The position numbers and the translations under genes are program-made. From Chamaea fasciata (taxonomy: Eukaryota > Chordata > Aves > Passeriformes > Sylviidae), in assembly GCA_029207755.1 (NCBI GenBank), contig JARCOQ010000006.1, positions 1,098,079 through 1,162,078 of the forward strand: a DNA stretch of 64,000 bases. Direction: 5' to 3'. How positions within the stretch are numbered: position 1 is the stretch's first letter; every line of letters starts with the position of its first letter. The notes beneath the pieces are model-generated. The model saw only the letters and a list, made by a program, of their open reading frames with translations. It searched no databases and was not told where the DNA came from. Positions 1 to 10,365 of the stretch are shown piece by piece.

Positions 1-85
1 TGCTGTTCTCGAGCTTGCGGGAGTTTTTTCAGGATGGATCCTGGAATGCTGAGGAAAGTCCTTCCTGTCCGAAGGGCTTTGAATC

Positions 86-200
86 TCAGGATGGTTCGGG
101 TTGGAAGGGACCTTAAAAATCATCCACCTGCCAATCCCAGGTGGATCCAAGCCCCATCCAGCCTGGCCTTGGACACCTCCAGGGGTGAGGAGCCCACGCC
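86..200 (-). mobile_element. CR1 LINE 3'-end fragment
   Basis: Read on the minus strand this ends in the avian CR1 tail: on the + strand GGTTGGAAGGGACCTTAAA near 100-118 is followed by the reverse of the usual GTTGGATGGGGCTTGGA body. It is truncated at its 5' side and diverged. Confidence 0.75.
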
Positions 201-315
201 TCTGTGGGAATTTGTATTTAGGGTTTGAAGAGAAACCCCCAAAGCCACGTCCTGCGGGGTCGAGCCCTCGGTGAGGGGACGTGCAGGAGACGGGAGGTAC
301 ATCATCACAAAACTC

Positions 316-420
316 CAGGATGGTTTGGGTGCAAAGTGACCTTAAATCCCATCCCATTCCACCCCCTGCCGTGGGCAGGGACACCTCCCACTGTCCCAGG
401 TCTCCTAAAAGTCTTCTGGT
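316..420 (-). mobile_element. CR1 LINE 3'-end fragment
   Basis: A second short CR1 tail in the same orientation as the one at 86-200. It contains GTGGGCAGGGACACCTCCCA near 371-390, the reverse complement of the CR1 motif TGGGAGGTGTCCCTGCCCA. Both could be pieces of nearby insertions. Confidence 0.7.
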
Positions 421-1603
421 GACAACCTCAGTCCTCAGACGTGCGTCGCTGACCTGGCCCTGGAGGGGGAAAGGTGCCTTTGCTTGTCCGACCAGCCAGT
501 CTGGAAAGAGAATTCCCGCCGGGAGCTGGGAATTCTGCCCTGAGGGAGTGCTGAGGACGCTCCTGCTCTCCCAGGCTGCTGTGGGTGAGGGAAGCGGCCG
601 TGCTTGGAGGGAACTTCACGTCACACTTTGCGTTTGATGTCCCAACTCAGCCTGGTTTCTCGTGTTCCCGTGGAGCAGAGGATGCCAGGGACAATCCCAC
701 AGGATAACCCCAAACTGGCCTCGCGTTCACGGAAACCACACCAAAAGGTGGGGGAGGGATTTTGGGTCGGATTTGTCATCCCCTGAGGGCTTTGGGTCAC
801 CCCCAGCCCCGATTCCGTCATGGCACTCGGGGTGTCGCCCGGCCTTTGATGTGGAGCCTCTTCCCTGAGCTCTGCGAGGATCAGAACCCCCCAAAAAACC
901 CCCCAGTGCTCCTCTGCAGCTCGGGTTTGATCCTTCCTGTGCCACAGCAAATCCCTGGAAGGGTCCTTCTGCACCAGGGAGGTGCTGGGAATGAGCCGGG
1001 GGTGGAATTCCGCGGGATAATCCCGAATTTCTCCAGAGCTGCTTCCTCTGGGCCTCCCCCCAGCTCTGCCTTTCCCCTCACGGTGAAACCAAAGCCTTCA
1101 CAAAGAAGCAGAAAACTCGATATTTCTCACTTGTAGGTCACCTCAGTCCAGGTGGTTTCCTGCCGGGAGCAGGGTGGGGGTTGTTGGGAATGCCCTCGCG
1201 GAGATGGGAAAGTCATTCCCGTTCCTTCTGGAGCGTGCAGGGTCCAGGATCACTCCGTCATTTGGGGCACCCCTGTTCCCCAGAATGTGCCCGTCACAGG
1301 TCAGGATTTGGCTCCGGAGCTCCCAAAAAGGGAAGAGAAAAAACCTCCTGTACGTGAGGCCGTTCAGGCAGAAATCCCTGGAAAAAAAAAAAATCTCGTC
1401 TAATTTAAAACTCCCCCCATGAAAAAATCCCGAAAGGTGAAGGTTCCTCCAGGTCCGAATTGCTCCTGGTGGGCTGGAAACCATCGGGAGCAACCTCTGG
1501 CTGCTTTTTAGGATATCTGGGAGTTGGGACATTCAATTTTTTTCCAGTTTTTTTTTTAATTCAGAGGGTGATGAGGCCCTAGCACAGAGTGCCCAGATTT
1601 TCT
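421..1603. other. Intronic sequence, nothing recognised
   Basis: No exon-like open frame, transposon or array is visible. A 12-nt A run lies near 1381-1392. Short open frames here overlap on both strands and lack splice signals in a compatible phase. Confidence 0.6.
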
Positions 1604-1745
1604 GAGGCTGCCCCTGGATTCCTGGAAGTGTCCAAGGCCAGGCTGGGAATTGGGGTTTGGAACAGCCTGGGATAGTGGGAGGTGTCAATGGGATAATTTT
1701 ATGGTCTCCTTCTAACCCAAACCCTTCCTGAATTCTGTGATTTCC
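1604..1745 (+). mobile_element. CR1 LINE 3'-end fragment, old
   Basis: Sense-strand CR1 end: TCCAAGGCCAGGCTGG at 1630-1645, then TGGGAGGTGTCAATGGG and CCTTCTAACCCAAACCCTTC. The tail ends at ATTCTGTGATTT, close to the CR1 ATTCTATGA terminus. Confidence 0.75.
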
Positions 1746-3752
1746 CCAGCGGGTGCTCGGATTTCAATCCAGGTCAAAATCCTTCTCCTGATAAATCAGT
1801 TTATCTGCATTGAAAGTGCAAAATCAAAGCCGGAGGGGGGAAATTCCACGGGGGGCTCCTCATCCCGGAGCGATGCCGGAGGGATAAATTTCCTTGATTT
1901 CTAAATAACTGGAATTTCTGAGTTCTTATCAATACTTAGTTCGGATCTTATCAATATTGACCCCCGACCACGTCCTGCTGTGCTCCCACAGCAGAGCTGG
2001 ACCGAGGGAAGACGAATCCCTGCTGGAAAACAGAGGTGGCACCAAGGTCGGGGATTCTCAGGGAGCGTTTCCACGGGTCCTTGGTGACACCAACTCCGTG
2101 TCCAGCCTGAAATCCTGCGTGTCCCACGCCGGGACAGAAGAGTCCAGGGCTGGCAGCAGCGTCCTCCGGCTCGTTATCCCAAATTTCCCTCTCCCATGAC
2201 CGCCTGTGCGCTCCGGGCCCACTCCGCCCTGCTTAATGATCCGTGTCCAGCTCCAGGGCTCCGTCCAAAACTCGGCCTCTTCCCACTCTTTTGATTCTCC
2301 CCTCTCCAGAAGGAGGAGGATTACATAAACCGGAGGGTTTACTGAGTGCGTTTGGGGGGAATTTCCAGCGGGTTCGGGGTTATAACTTCATTAGGTTCGG
2401 GGTTGGGAAACTCGACGGCGGCGCTGGGCGAGCCCCGACCCCTTTTGTTGTGTTCTCTTCTGAAGGACCAAACGCTCCCGCCCCTTTTTTTTTTTTATTT
2501 GAAGTCCTAATTCCCTTTATGGGATGTCGCAAGGCCCTTTCTATAGAGCGCTGCCTCTGAAGTCCCAAAATCCCGGTGCCAAAAAATGTCCCTTTTCCCC
2601 CCATCGGCTCCGCGGCCTGACGACGTCGGGAGCAAAACTTTGTCCGCCCGAACCTTTCCTCCCCTCCGGGGCTTTTTCTTGCAAAAAAATTCCCATTGTT
2701 GGGATTTATTCCTTTTTAAAGGGAGTTCCCCTGGCTCAGCTGGGAGGAGGAAAGAAACTCCAGGGCTACTCCTGCTTTCCAACCACTAGAGGTCAAGGTT
2801 GTGCTGTGGGATAAAACGCATCCCGCAAGGATAACGTGTCCCGAATCCAAGGATTCTTGCTGCAGCCACCTCCAGGGGCAGCTTTGTACGCGGGATTTTG
2901 TTAGCAATTAATTGGCTCGTTGATTAATTCGGAGCTGGTTGTGCGCGCTCGGGGTGAGGAGAACTTCGCGGTGGGTTTTCCGAAGGAATGGGGATATCCG
3001 TGCCAGGATTTGCCAAGGAATGGGGATCTTGGTGCCGTGCTTGGGTTTCAGTGTTCCTCCAACGTTGGAATTACTCCAGTGCTCGGCCCCTGGTGGGGTT
3101 TTGCTTCCCAGATTTCCTTGAGAAATTTCCCTTGGGATTCCTTGAGGCTGGCAAAAATCAAAGCTGCTCCCGAATTGGTTTTTTTTTTTTTTTTTTTTTT
3201 TTTGAGGGGGAAAGCGTTAAAACTTCCAAGTGTTGGGAAGGAAATAATCTGGGAAGTTTGCAGGCGGATGAAGCTTCGTGCTCTCTGCAGTTCAGGTGGC
3301 AAAAGTGATTAATAATTAGCGATTTGTAATAGTAATTAATGTTCTAATTCTCCCTTGGTGTCGCTGGCAGCTGGACTCCGACAGGTTTGATGGTTTTCCT
3401 GCTTCCCTGTAAATCCAGACTGTCACATTCCCGCATGGAAGGGGATGGGCCCCTTTTGCCACCTCAGAGAATCCTGGAATTCCAGAGTGCCCGGGAGCTA
3501 CCTGGGCTTGACGAAAGTGTCCTTGCCCATGGGACGAGAGAATCCTTAAGATCCTGTCCATGATTCCATGATTCCCGCACACCTTTCTGCTAGCGCGTAA
3601 AAAACCCACAGCAAAACACGGGGAGGAATCCTCTAAATCTGTGTCTAAATCCCTATAAATTCCAGCTTTTCCCAGGGTTTGTTTTCCAGTTACACAGACC
3701 CGCGTGTCCAGCACTGCCACATCCATGGGATTGGCCTTTTTTTCCCTGATTT
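1746..3752. other. Intronic sequence without recognised elements
   Basis: Mostly unique. It holds an 11-12-nt T run near 2487-2498 and a pure 25-nt T run at 3179-3203. A short AT-rich stretch at 3308-3350 has several TAATTA-like homeodomain-type cores (for example AGTAATTAATG). No exon could be fitted. Confidence 0.55.
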
Positions 3753-4180
3753 TGGCTGGGATTTGGCCCTGGAGTCCCCTCCAGGGTCTGTGCTGTTCCC
3801 ATTCCTTGTCCTCTGGTTTGAACTTGATCAGCTCCTGAACAATTGAGGCTGAATCGCTTTTCCTGCTGATTATTGTGCTCCATATCAAAGAAAAAACAAG
3901 GAATTTTTTTCCAGGAGTGATCTTTACTGCCAGACAACCCCAGAAAATCCCTGGAATCACTTCCCACCCCTGGCTGGGATTTGGCCCTGGAGAAGACTCC
4001 TCCAGTGTCTGTGCTGTTCCCATTCCTTGTCCTCCCGTTTGAACTTGATCAATTGGGCCTGAACCATTTTCCTGCTGATCATTGCGCCCCATATCAAAGA
4101 AAAAACGGGGAATTTTTTTTTTTTCCAGGAGCGACCTTTACTGCCAAAAAAAAAAATCCCTGGAATCACTTCCCAACCCC
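3753..4180. repeat. 218-bp direct tandem duplication
   Basis: Two diverged copies start with TGGCTGGGATTTGGCCCTGG at 3753 and 3971, a period of 218 bp. Shared landmarks are TCCCATTCCTTGTCCTC, CCATATCAAAGAAAAAAC and the ending CCTGGAATCACTTCCCA. They differ by scattered substitutions and A/T-run length. Confidence 0.85.
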
Positions 4181-4519
4181 TCCATCCCGGCGATTTTCCT
4201 TGAGCACCTTTTTACGGCTCGTTCCGCGCCTCAACGCCGTGCAATTAAACCCTCCTGGGCTCCCACAAAAAAAAAAAAAAAACGCGACGATTTCAGGGAC
4301 CTCTGGGGTCCAGATGTGGAATGTTTTGCGCCGCCACGGCTGGAAAAGAGAGGAATAAACCCCGAGGTCCCCGAGCGCGGCCTGTGACAGTCACCACATG
4401 GCCCGCGGGCCAATATTGCTGCAGCTGGGCCGTAAAAGGATCAATGTGGGGATTTGGAAAGCGTCAGGAGCGTGTTTGGGTCCTTGCATAATCCCTGGCC
4501 TGCTCTGCAAATGGAGCCG
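4181..4519. other. Intronic sequence upstream of the CR1 relic
   Basis: Contains a 15-nt A run at 4266-4281. The last part, from about 4385, may be the diverged 5' side of the CR1 element that follows, but I cannot align it by eye. Confidence 0.4.
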
Positions 4520-5035
4520 GAGATATCCGGGGGTTGTGCGGGGCAGGGGGGGAAAAGGCGACGTGTCGGAATTCCTCAGGGCTCTGTGCTGGGGCCAGCT
4601 CCGTTCAATGTTTTCACTGGTGACACGGGTGAGGGGATCGAGTCTTTCATTGGTAAATTTGTGGATGACACTAAGCTGGGAGCGTGTGTTGACCTGTTGG
4701 AAGGGAGGATGGCTCTGCAGAGAGACCCGGAATGGTTGGATGGGTGGGCAGAGTCCGACAAGATGAAGTTTAATGAGTCCAAGTGTCGAGTGCTGCACTT
4801 TGGCCACAATAACCCCCTGCAGTGCTCTAGGCTGGGGACGGTGCGGCCGGACAGTGCCCAGGAGGAAAGGGGCCTGGGGACACTGGTGACAGCAGCTGGA
4901 CATCAGCCAGGGTGTGCCCAGGTGGCCAAGAAGGCCAATGGCACCTGGATCAGGAATGGTGTGGCCAGCGGGAGCAGGGAGGTCATTCTGGCCCTGGATT
5001 CAGCACTGGTGAGGCCACACCTGGGTGTGTGTCCA
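4520..5035 (+). pseudogene. CR1-type LINE reverse transcriptase relic, 5' segment
   Basis: The frame starting at 4454 reads a degraded C-terminal part of a CR1 ORF2 protein. Visible blocks are GIPQGSVLGP, KFVDDTKLGA (the catalytic F/Y-x-DD region), MKFNESKCRVLHFG, AQEERGLGTLV, KKANGTWIRN and SREVILALDSALVRPHLG. These follow family order, so this is a LINE remnant and not a host exon. The protein is truncated at the N-terminus and interrupted at 5031 by a minisatellite. The element resumes at about 5757. It is a dead copy in the intron, in the same orientation as EXOC6B. Confidence 0.85.
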
Positions 5036-5758
5036 GTTTAGGATGGACACTGAGTGCCGTGTCCAGTTTAGGATGGACACTGAGTGCTGTGTCCAGTTTA
5101 GGATGGACATTGAGTGCTGTGTCCAGTTTAGGATGGACACTGAGTGCTGTGTCCAGTTTAGGATGGACATTGAGTGCTGTGTCCAGTTTAGGATGGACAC
5201 TGAGTGCTGTGTCCAGTTTAGGATGGACATTGAGTGCCGTGTCCAGTTTAGGATGGACACTGAGTGCTGTGTCCAGTTTAGGATGGACACTGAGTGCTGT
5301 GTCCAGTTTAGGATGGACATTGAGTGCTGTGTCCAGTTTAGGATGGACACTGAGTGCTGTGTCCAGTTTAGGATGGACATTGAGTGCTGTGTCCAGTTTA
5401 GGATGGACACTGAGTGCTGTGTCCAGTTTAGGCTGGACATTGAGTGCCGTGTCCAGTTTAGGATGGACACTGAGTGCTGTGTCCGGTTTAGGATGGACAC
5501 TGAGTGCTGTGTCCAGTTTAGGATGGACACTGAGTGCTGTGTCCAGTTTAGGATGGACACTGAGTGCCGTGTCCAGTTTAGGCTGGACACTGAGTGCTGT
5601 GTCCGGTTTAGGCTGGACACTGAGTGCTGTGTCCAGTTTAGGATGGACACTGAGTGCTGTGTCCGGTTTAGGATGGACACTGAGTGCTGTGTCCAGTTTA
5701 GGATGGACACTGAATGCTGTGTCCAGTTTAGGATGGACACTGAGTGCTGTGTCCAGTT
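5031..5758. repeat. 30-bp minisatellite, about 24 copies, inside CR1
   Basis: Perfectly regular 30-bp period with half-units GTCCAGTTTAGGATGGACA and CTGAGTGCTGT. Variants are GACAC/GACAT, GCCGT/GCTGT, AGG(A/C)TGG and CAG/CGG. In the first half GACAC and GACAT units often alternate, which suggests amplification of 60-bp dimers. As 30 is a multiple of 3 and the unit has no stop in several frames, long repetitive open frames (10-residue repeats) appear on both strands; they are artefacts. Confidence 0.97.
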
Positions 5759-6235
5759 CTGGCCCCTCAGTTTAGGAAGGACATTGAGACGCTTGAGCGC
5801 ATCCAGAGGAGGCAACAAAGCTGCTGAAGGGTTTGGAACACAAGCCATAGGAGGGACGGCTGAGGGAGCTGGGGTTGTTTGTCCTGGAGAAAAGGAGACT
5901 CAGGGGTGACCTGATCACTCCCCACAACCCCCGGAAAGGTGGCTGTGCCCAGCTGGGGTCGGTCTCTTTCTCCAGGCAGCAGCTGACGGAACGAGAGGAC
6001 ACAGTCTTAAGCAGTGTCAAGGGAAATACAGGTTGGATATCAGGAAGAAGTTTTTCACGGAAAGAGTGATAAAACCCTGGAATGGTCTGCCCGCGGAGGT
6101 GGTGGAGTCACCATCCCTGGGTGTGTTTAAAGATGTGGCCGTGGTTCAGTTGAGGTGTCGGGGCTGGGCTGGACTCGATGATCTCCAAGGTCTCTCCCAA
6201 CCTTCACACTCTGTGACTCTGGGATTTCTTTGTGT
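5757..6235 (+). mobile_element. CR1-type LINE relic, 3' segment and tail
   Basis: Continuation of the element at 4520. The peptide RKDIETLERIQRR (near 5778-5816) fits the CR1 ORF2 C-terminus, later [13 protein letters not shown] and WNGLPAEVVESPSLGVFK (6033-6130) are its usual final residues, then the non-coding end with GGACTCGATGATCTCCAAGG. The frame is broken several times. It ends about 65 bp before an EXOC6B splice acceptor. Confidence 0.85.
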
Positions 6236-6299
6236 CCCCTTCCAGGCCTGAAATCCCAGGTGAAATTTGTGGGGTTTATTTGTTTTTTTCCCCCTTTAG

Positions 6300-6476
6300 G
6301 CACAGCAGCAGAGAAACCTGGACAACATCGTGTCCCAGCAGCCCAGGATCAGCGGGGGGAAGAAATCCAAGAAGGAATTCAGCGCCAGCTCCGAGCTGGA
6401 GGTGAAGAACACCAGCCCCATGTCGGAGCAGGATTCGGGCATCCTGGATGTGGAGGATGAGGATGAGGAGGAAGAG
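6300..6476 (+). CDS. EXOC6B: EXOC6B internal exon (59 codons, phase 0/0)
   Basis: The acceptor is a T/C tract ending CCCCTTTAG at 6299 and the donor is GTAACT at 6477. Translation from 6300 begins AQQQRNLDNIVSQQPRIS and ends SGILDVEDEDEEEE. The glutamine-rich start belongs to the end of the N-terminal helical region of Sec15 proteins. The lysine-rich GGKKSKKEF and the acidic tail form a charged linker that varies between species. No upstream exon is present in the window, so the preceding intron is at least 6.3 kb. The exon is 177 nt, a multiple of three, and fits the phase of the next exon's start. Identity rests on the order and match with all following exons. Confidence 0.93.
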
Positions 6477-7216
6477 GTAACTGTGCCAACACCAAGCCAG
6501 GGGCACTGGGCACTGAGGGGTGGCTGTGGTGGGTTTGCTCCTTGCTCCTGGGGGAGTCCTGCAGGCGCAGAAGAGGCTGGACAATGTGGGACGTGTCCCA
6601 AAATTCGGTTCGTTTGTGTTTTTATCCCCGTTCCCGTTGCCGGGCTCAGCAGAGAGGCCAAGGGTAGAGAATTGCCCACCCCAGTGTGTCCCAGCACCGT
6701 GGTGCTGCTGGAGAACATCCATCCCTCCTGGAAACGTTGCTCCATGACCCAATTTTCGCCCTTTTCCTTTGTCCTGGTTTGTCTTTGGATAAGGAATTGT
6801 GTCAGGACGGGAGCTGGAAGTTTGAATTCCTTGACGTGCTCCCTTCTTTCCTTCCCTTCCTGCTGCTACTTCCTGGGACCCGACAGAGGGGTCTGGGAAC
6901 CACAAACCGTAACCTGGGGATGGTGTTGGACCATCTGGACCGAACTGGGAGAGCTGTTTTCCTTCCTCCCTGTGCTGGGACACCCGGGATTTGGGATGTT
7001 TCCCATGGAATGGAGCCCCGTGGCTCAGGAAAAGCAGCTCAGGAGATCCAGACCTGCAGTGCAGGACTTGGAGCCTTTGGGTGTGCCCATCGTTCCTTGG
7101 GATGTGGCCGTGCCCTGGACATTTTGGGAAGTCCTGTCTGCCCCTCTGGATGCTTTTTCTCATTTGTTGAAGCCTCTTTTGTCAGGAAAATGGTGTTTGC
7201 AGCTACAGGCAGTCCC
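6477..7216. other. Intron start, nothing recognised
   Basis: Donor GTAACT at 6477. No transposon or array is visible until a CR1 begins near 7217. Long open frames crossing this stretch (for example 6330-7559 +) are exon read-through into intron. Confidence 0.6.
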
Positions 7217-7560
7217 TGGGCTGGGCTGGGAGAGCTGGGAATGTTCCCCTGGAGAAGGGAAAACTCCAGGGAATGCTCAGAGTCCCCAAAGGGGCTCCAG
7301 GAGAGCTGGAGAGGGGCTGGGGCCAAGGCCTGGAGGGACAGGACACAGGGAATGGCTTCCCACTGGGAAAGGGGACATTGGGCTGGGATCTTGGGCAGCA
7401 ATTCCTGCCTGGGAGGGTGGGCAGGGGCTGGGCTGGAATTCCCAGATTCCCAGGGGCTGCCCCTGGATCCCTGGGAATGCCCAAGGCCAGGTTGGATCCA
7501 CCTGGGTCGGTGGGACTGGATGGGGTTTAAGGTGTCTTCCCACCCAAAAGGTTCCATGAA
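7217..7560 (+). mobile_element. CR1 LINE 3' portion, songbird-type
   Basis: Contains the blocks repeated through this window: GAGCTGGGAATGTTCCCCTG, AGGCCTGGAGGGACAGGACA, GGAATGGCTTCCCACTGGGA and CAAGGCCAGGTTGGATCCAC, followed by a degenerate tail. Gene-sense orientation. Related copies are at 10.9, 21.0, 33.9, 36.4, 42.0, 51.8 and 63.6 kb. Confidence 0.85.
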
Positions 7561-7587
7561 CATCCCAAGCAGCAATAACTCGGGATT

Positions 7588-7720
7588 TAGGTGTGTCCAA
7601 GGCCAGGTTGGACACTGGGGCCTGGATCCACCTGGGATGGTGGGAGGTGTCCCTGCCCATGGATGGGATGGGCTTTGAGGTCCCTTCCCACCCAATCCAT
7701 TCCACGATTCCGGGGTTCTG
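7588..7720 (+). mobile_element. CR1 LINE 3'-end fragment
   Basis: Just downstream of the previous copy a second CR1 end reads GTGTCCAAGGCCAGGTTGGA, then TGGGAGGTGTCCCTGCCCAT and ends CCATTCCACGATTCCGGG. Either an independent insertion or a duplicated tail. Confidence 0.8.
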
Positions 7721-7915
7721 GCCTGTCTCGGGCAGGTGAATCCCGTGTCCGGGTGTGGTGGCACTCTGGTGGCCTCACAGGAGGTGACCCTGCGGGAGGG
7801 GCTGTCCCCGTCCAGCCCGGTCCCGGGGTGGGCAGTGGCCGCTGTCCCTGGTGGTGGAGAGCAGTGGGGGAGGGGCAGCGGCCACGGGAGCCCCGGGGGC
7901 ACCTGGCCGGGTGTC
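7721..7915. other. Intronic spacer
   Basis: GC-rich, about 195 bp between the CR1 and the 15-bp array. Nothing recognised. Confidence 0.5.
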
Positions 7916-8617
7916 CTGGAGGAGATCCCATGGAGGAGATGCCATAGAGGAGCCCCCATGGAGGAGACCTCATGGAGCAGATCCATGGAGGAGATCCCAT
8001 GGAGGAGACCTCATGGAGAGGATCCCATTGAGGAGATCCCAGGGAGCAGATCCATGGAGGAGATCCCATGGAGGAGACCTCATGGAGAGGATCCCATTGA
8101 GGAGATCCCAGGGAGGAGATCCATGGAGGAGATCCCATGGAGGAGACTCCATGGAGCAGATCCCATAGAGAAGATCCCATGGAATAGATCCAGTGGAGCA
8201 GACCCCATGGAGCAGATCCCATGGAGAGGATCCCATGGGGCAGATCCCATGGAGGAGATCCCATGAAGCATATCCCATGGAGAAGAACCCATGGAGCAGA
8301 ACCCATGGAGCAGATCCCATGGAGTAGATCTCATGGGGGAGATCCCATGGAGCAGATCCCATGCAGTAGATCCCATGGGGGAGATCCCATGGAGCAGATC
8401 CCATGGAGGAGATCCCATGGAGCAGATCCCATGCAGTAGATCCCATGGGGGAGATCCCATGGAGCAGATCCCATGGAGCAGAACCCATGGAGCAGATCCC
8501 ATGCAGTAGATCCCATGGGGGAGATCCCATGGAGCAGATCCCTTGCAGTAGATCCCATGGGGGAGATCCCATGGAGCAGATCCCATGGAGAGGATCCCAT
8601 GGAGCAGATTCCATGGC
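7916..8617. repeat. 15-bp minisatellite, about 45 copies
   Basis: Array of GAGATCCCATGGAGG-like units (variants GAGCAGATCCCATG and TAGATCCCATGGGG). Larger blocks are locally repeated: the order AGATCCATGGAGGAGATCCC recurs around 7980-8120, and a block with GCAGTAGATCCCATGGGG recurs four times between 8360 and 8560. Each unit contains the palindrome CCATGG. Long repeat-coded open frames arise on both strands because 15 is a multiple of three. Confidence 0.95.
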
Positions 8618-8755
8618 CCCTTCTCCCATCAGCCCCAGAGGGAGAAGGGAGCGGTTTATTCTTGATCAGCTTTGGGTTCCCCGTGTTCCTTCCTTGGAGA
8701 ATCAGGGAATTCAGGGAATTCTCCTTGGAGAGTCAGGGAATATCCTGAATGGAAA
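8618..8755. other. Intronic spacer
   Basis: Short unique stretch with local repetition of CAGGGAATTC near 8700-8745. Confidence 0.5.
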
Positions 8756-8990
8756 GGGATCCACAGGGATCATCCATCCAACCCCATTCCCTGCACAGAC
8801 CCCCCAAAATCCCACCCTGGGCACTCCTGGAGTGGTATCCAAACTCTCCTGGAGCTCTGGCAGAGTTGGGAACGTGCCCATTCCCTGGGCAGGGCCAGCA
8901 CCCTCTGGATGAGGAGCCTTTCCCTGAAATCCAGAACCTGCCCTGGAACAGCTCCAGCCCTGCCCTGGGTCCTTTTCCTTTCCAGAGTGA
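8756..8990 (-). mobile_element. CR1 LINE fragment, older subfamily
   Basis: Read on the + strand the order CACAGGGATCATCCATCCAA, CTGCACAGACCCCCCAAAAT, CACCCTCTGGATGAGGAGCC, TTTCCCTGAAATCCAGAACC matches the reverse complement of an avian CR1 3' region. It lacks the terminal tail. Confidence 0.7.
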
Positions 8991-9023
8991 ATCCTCCTGG
9001 GAATTTTTGTCCTTTTTTGGAAA

Positions 9024-9050
9024 GAATATTTATTTATTTATTTATTTATT
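9024..9050. repeat. (TTTA)n microsatellite
   Basis: About six perfect TATT units following AAAGAA. Confidence 0.95.
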
Positions 9051-9097
9051 AACCGAAAAAATCTCTCAAGTGGAAATGGAGCCGTTCCAATTTTGGG

Positions 9098-9275
9098 CTC
9101 GGAAGGACAAGAAAGACCTGGAGGGAAGGGAAGGAAGCTGGGAAAGGGCTGGAGAATTCTCGAGGGAGCTGGGAAAGGGCTGGAGAATTCCCGAGGGAGC
9201 TGGGAAAGGGGCTGGAGAATTCCTGAGGGAGCTGGGAAAGGGGCTGAGCCTGGAGAAAAGGAGGCTCAGGGAGGA
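9098..9275 (+). mobile_element. CR1 fragment with internal tandem duplication
   Basis: CR1 sense sequence GGACAAGAAAGACCTGGAG at 9103-9121 runs into four head-to-tail copies of a roughly 30-bp block (GAGGGAGCTGGGAAAGGGCT followed by GGAGAATTC), then GAGCCTGGAGAAAAGGAGGC. The same internal expansion occurs at 20.6 and 56.7 kb. Confidence 0.85.
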
Positions 9276-9435
9276 CTCTGAGCTCTCCCTGGAGCTTTCC
9301 CTTCTCCCGGTGAACATTCCCAGCTCTCCCAGCCTGGCTCCAGCCCTGGGAGCAGCTCCTGGATGTCCCCGCGGCTCTCTCCAGCAGCTCCAGATCCTTT
9401 TCCTGAGGACTCCAAAGCTGGATTGGAGCTGGTGG
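9276..9435 (-). mobile_element. CR1 fragment, head-to-head with the previous one
   Basis: GGTGAACATTCCCAGCTCTC and CCAGCCTGGCTCCAGCCCTG are the reverse complement of the CR1 block at 7217. The junction with the + copy lies at about 9275, so two CR1 pieces in opposite orientation abut. Confidence 0.75.
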
Positions 9436-9654
9436 CTGCAGGGGAGTTTGAGGGACAATTCCTGGAATGTTTGTGTCCCGTGTCCCTCTGGCCCAGCCGA
9501 TCCATGGATTCCATTTGGGAGGTTCCCAGATCGCTGGGTTTGGGTCCTCTGGAATTCCTGGTGTTGCGGTCTGGAGGGTTTTCACCCTCACTGAGGGACA
9601 GGAGCTGTGCTCGTGTCCTGCTTTTACACCGGAGCCCACCAAGGATCCGAGATC
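9436..9654. other. Intronic spacer
   Basis: Unique; nothing recognised. Confidence 0.5.
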
Positions 9655-10365
9655 CGACCCCTGGAATCCCAAATTAATCCTCAATATCCCAAATTAACCC
9701 TGGTATCCTGAAAATTAACCCTCATATCCCAAATTAACCCGGATATCCCCAGGTAACCCTCAATGTCCCAAATTAACCTTCACATCCGGAATTAACCCTC
9801 AATATCCCGAATTAACCCTCATATCCAAAATTAACCCTCGTGTCCCGAATTAACCTTGGTATCCTGAATTAACCCTCGTATTCCCAATTAACCCTGGTAT
9901 CCTGAATTAACCCTCGTATTCCTCATTAATCTTGGTATCCCAAATTAACCCTCGTACCCCAAATTAACCCTCGTGTCCCAAATTAACCCTCGTGTCCCAA
10001 ATTAATCCTCGTGTCCCAAATTAACCCTCAATATCCCAAATTAACCTTCATATCCTGAATTAACCCTCGTATCCCAAATTAGTCCTCATATCCCAAATTT
10101 ACCCTCAATGTCCAAAATCAACCCTCGTATCCCAAATTAATCCTTGTATCCCAAATTAACCCTCAATATCCCAAATTGACCCTGGTATCCCAGATTAACC
10201 CTCATATCCTGAATTAACCCTCATGTCCCAAATTAACTCTGGTATCCCAAATTAACCCTCGTGTCCCAAATTAACCCTCAATGTCCCAAATTAACCTTCA
10301 TATCCTGAATTAACCCTCCTATCCCAAACTAACCCTCCTATCCGAAATTAACTCTGGTATCCCGA
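9655..10365. repeat. About 20-bp minisatellite, roughly 35 copies
   Basis: Units of the form TATCCCAAATTAACCCTCG, with variants GTGTCCC, TATCCTG, GGTATCC and CAATATCCC. The core AATTAACCCT is nearly constant. Unit length wobbles between 18 and 21, so no long open frame forms. Confidence 0.95.

Noticed and set aside
4520..5035. Host gene with reverse-transcriptase-like domain
   Set aside because: Motif order and the tail are those of CR1 LINEs; truncated and frame-broken.
5000..5909. 282-294-codon frames with 10-residue repeats
   Set aside because: Product of the 30-bp minisatellite inside a dead CR1; open on both strands.
6330..7559. 409-codon + strand frame starting in the first EXOC6B exon
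   Set aside because: Exon read-through: a good GTAACT donor follows codon 59 and similarity to EXOC6B stops there.
7916..8617. CRISPR-like or regulatory repeat array
   Set aside because: Contiguous 15-bp direct repeats without unique spacers, in vertebrate intron. The same holds for the other arrays.
9655..10365. Interstitial telomere-like repeat (AACCCT resemblance)
   Set aside because: The unit is about 20 bp and only includes AACCCT by chance; no TTAGGG hexamer tandem is present.
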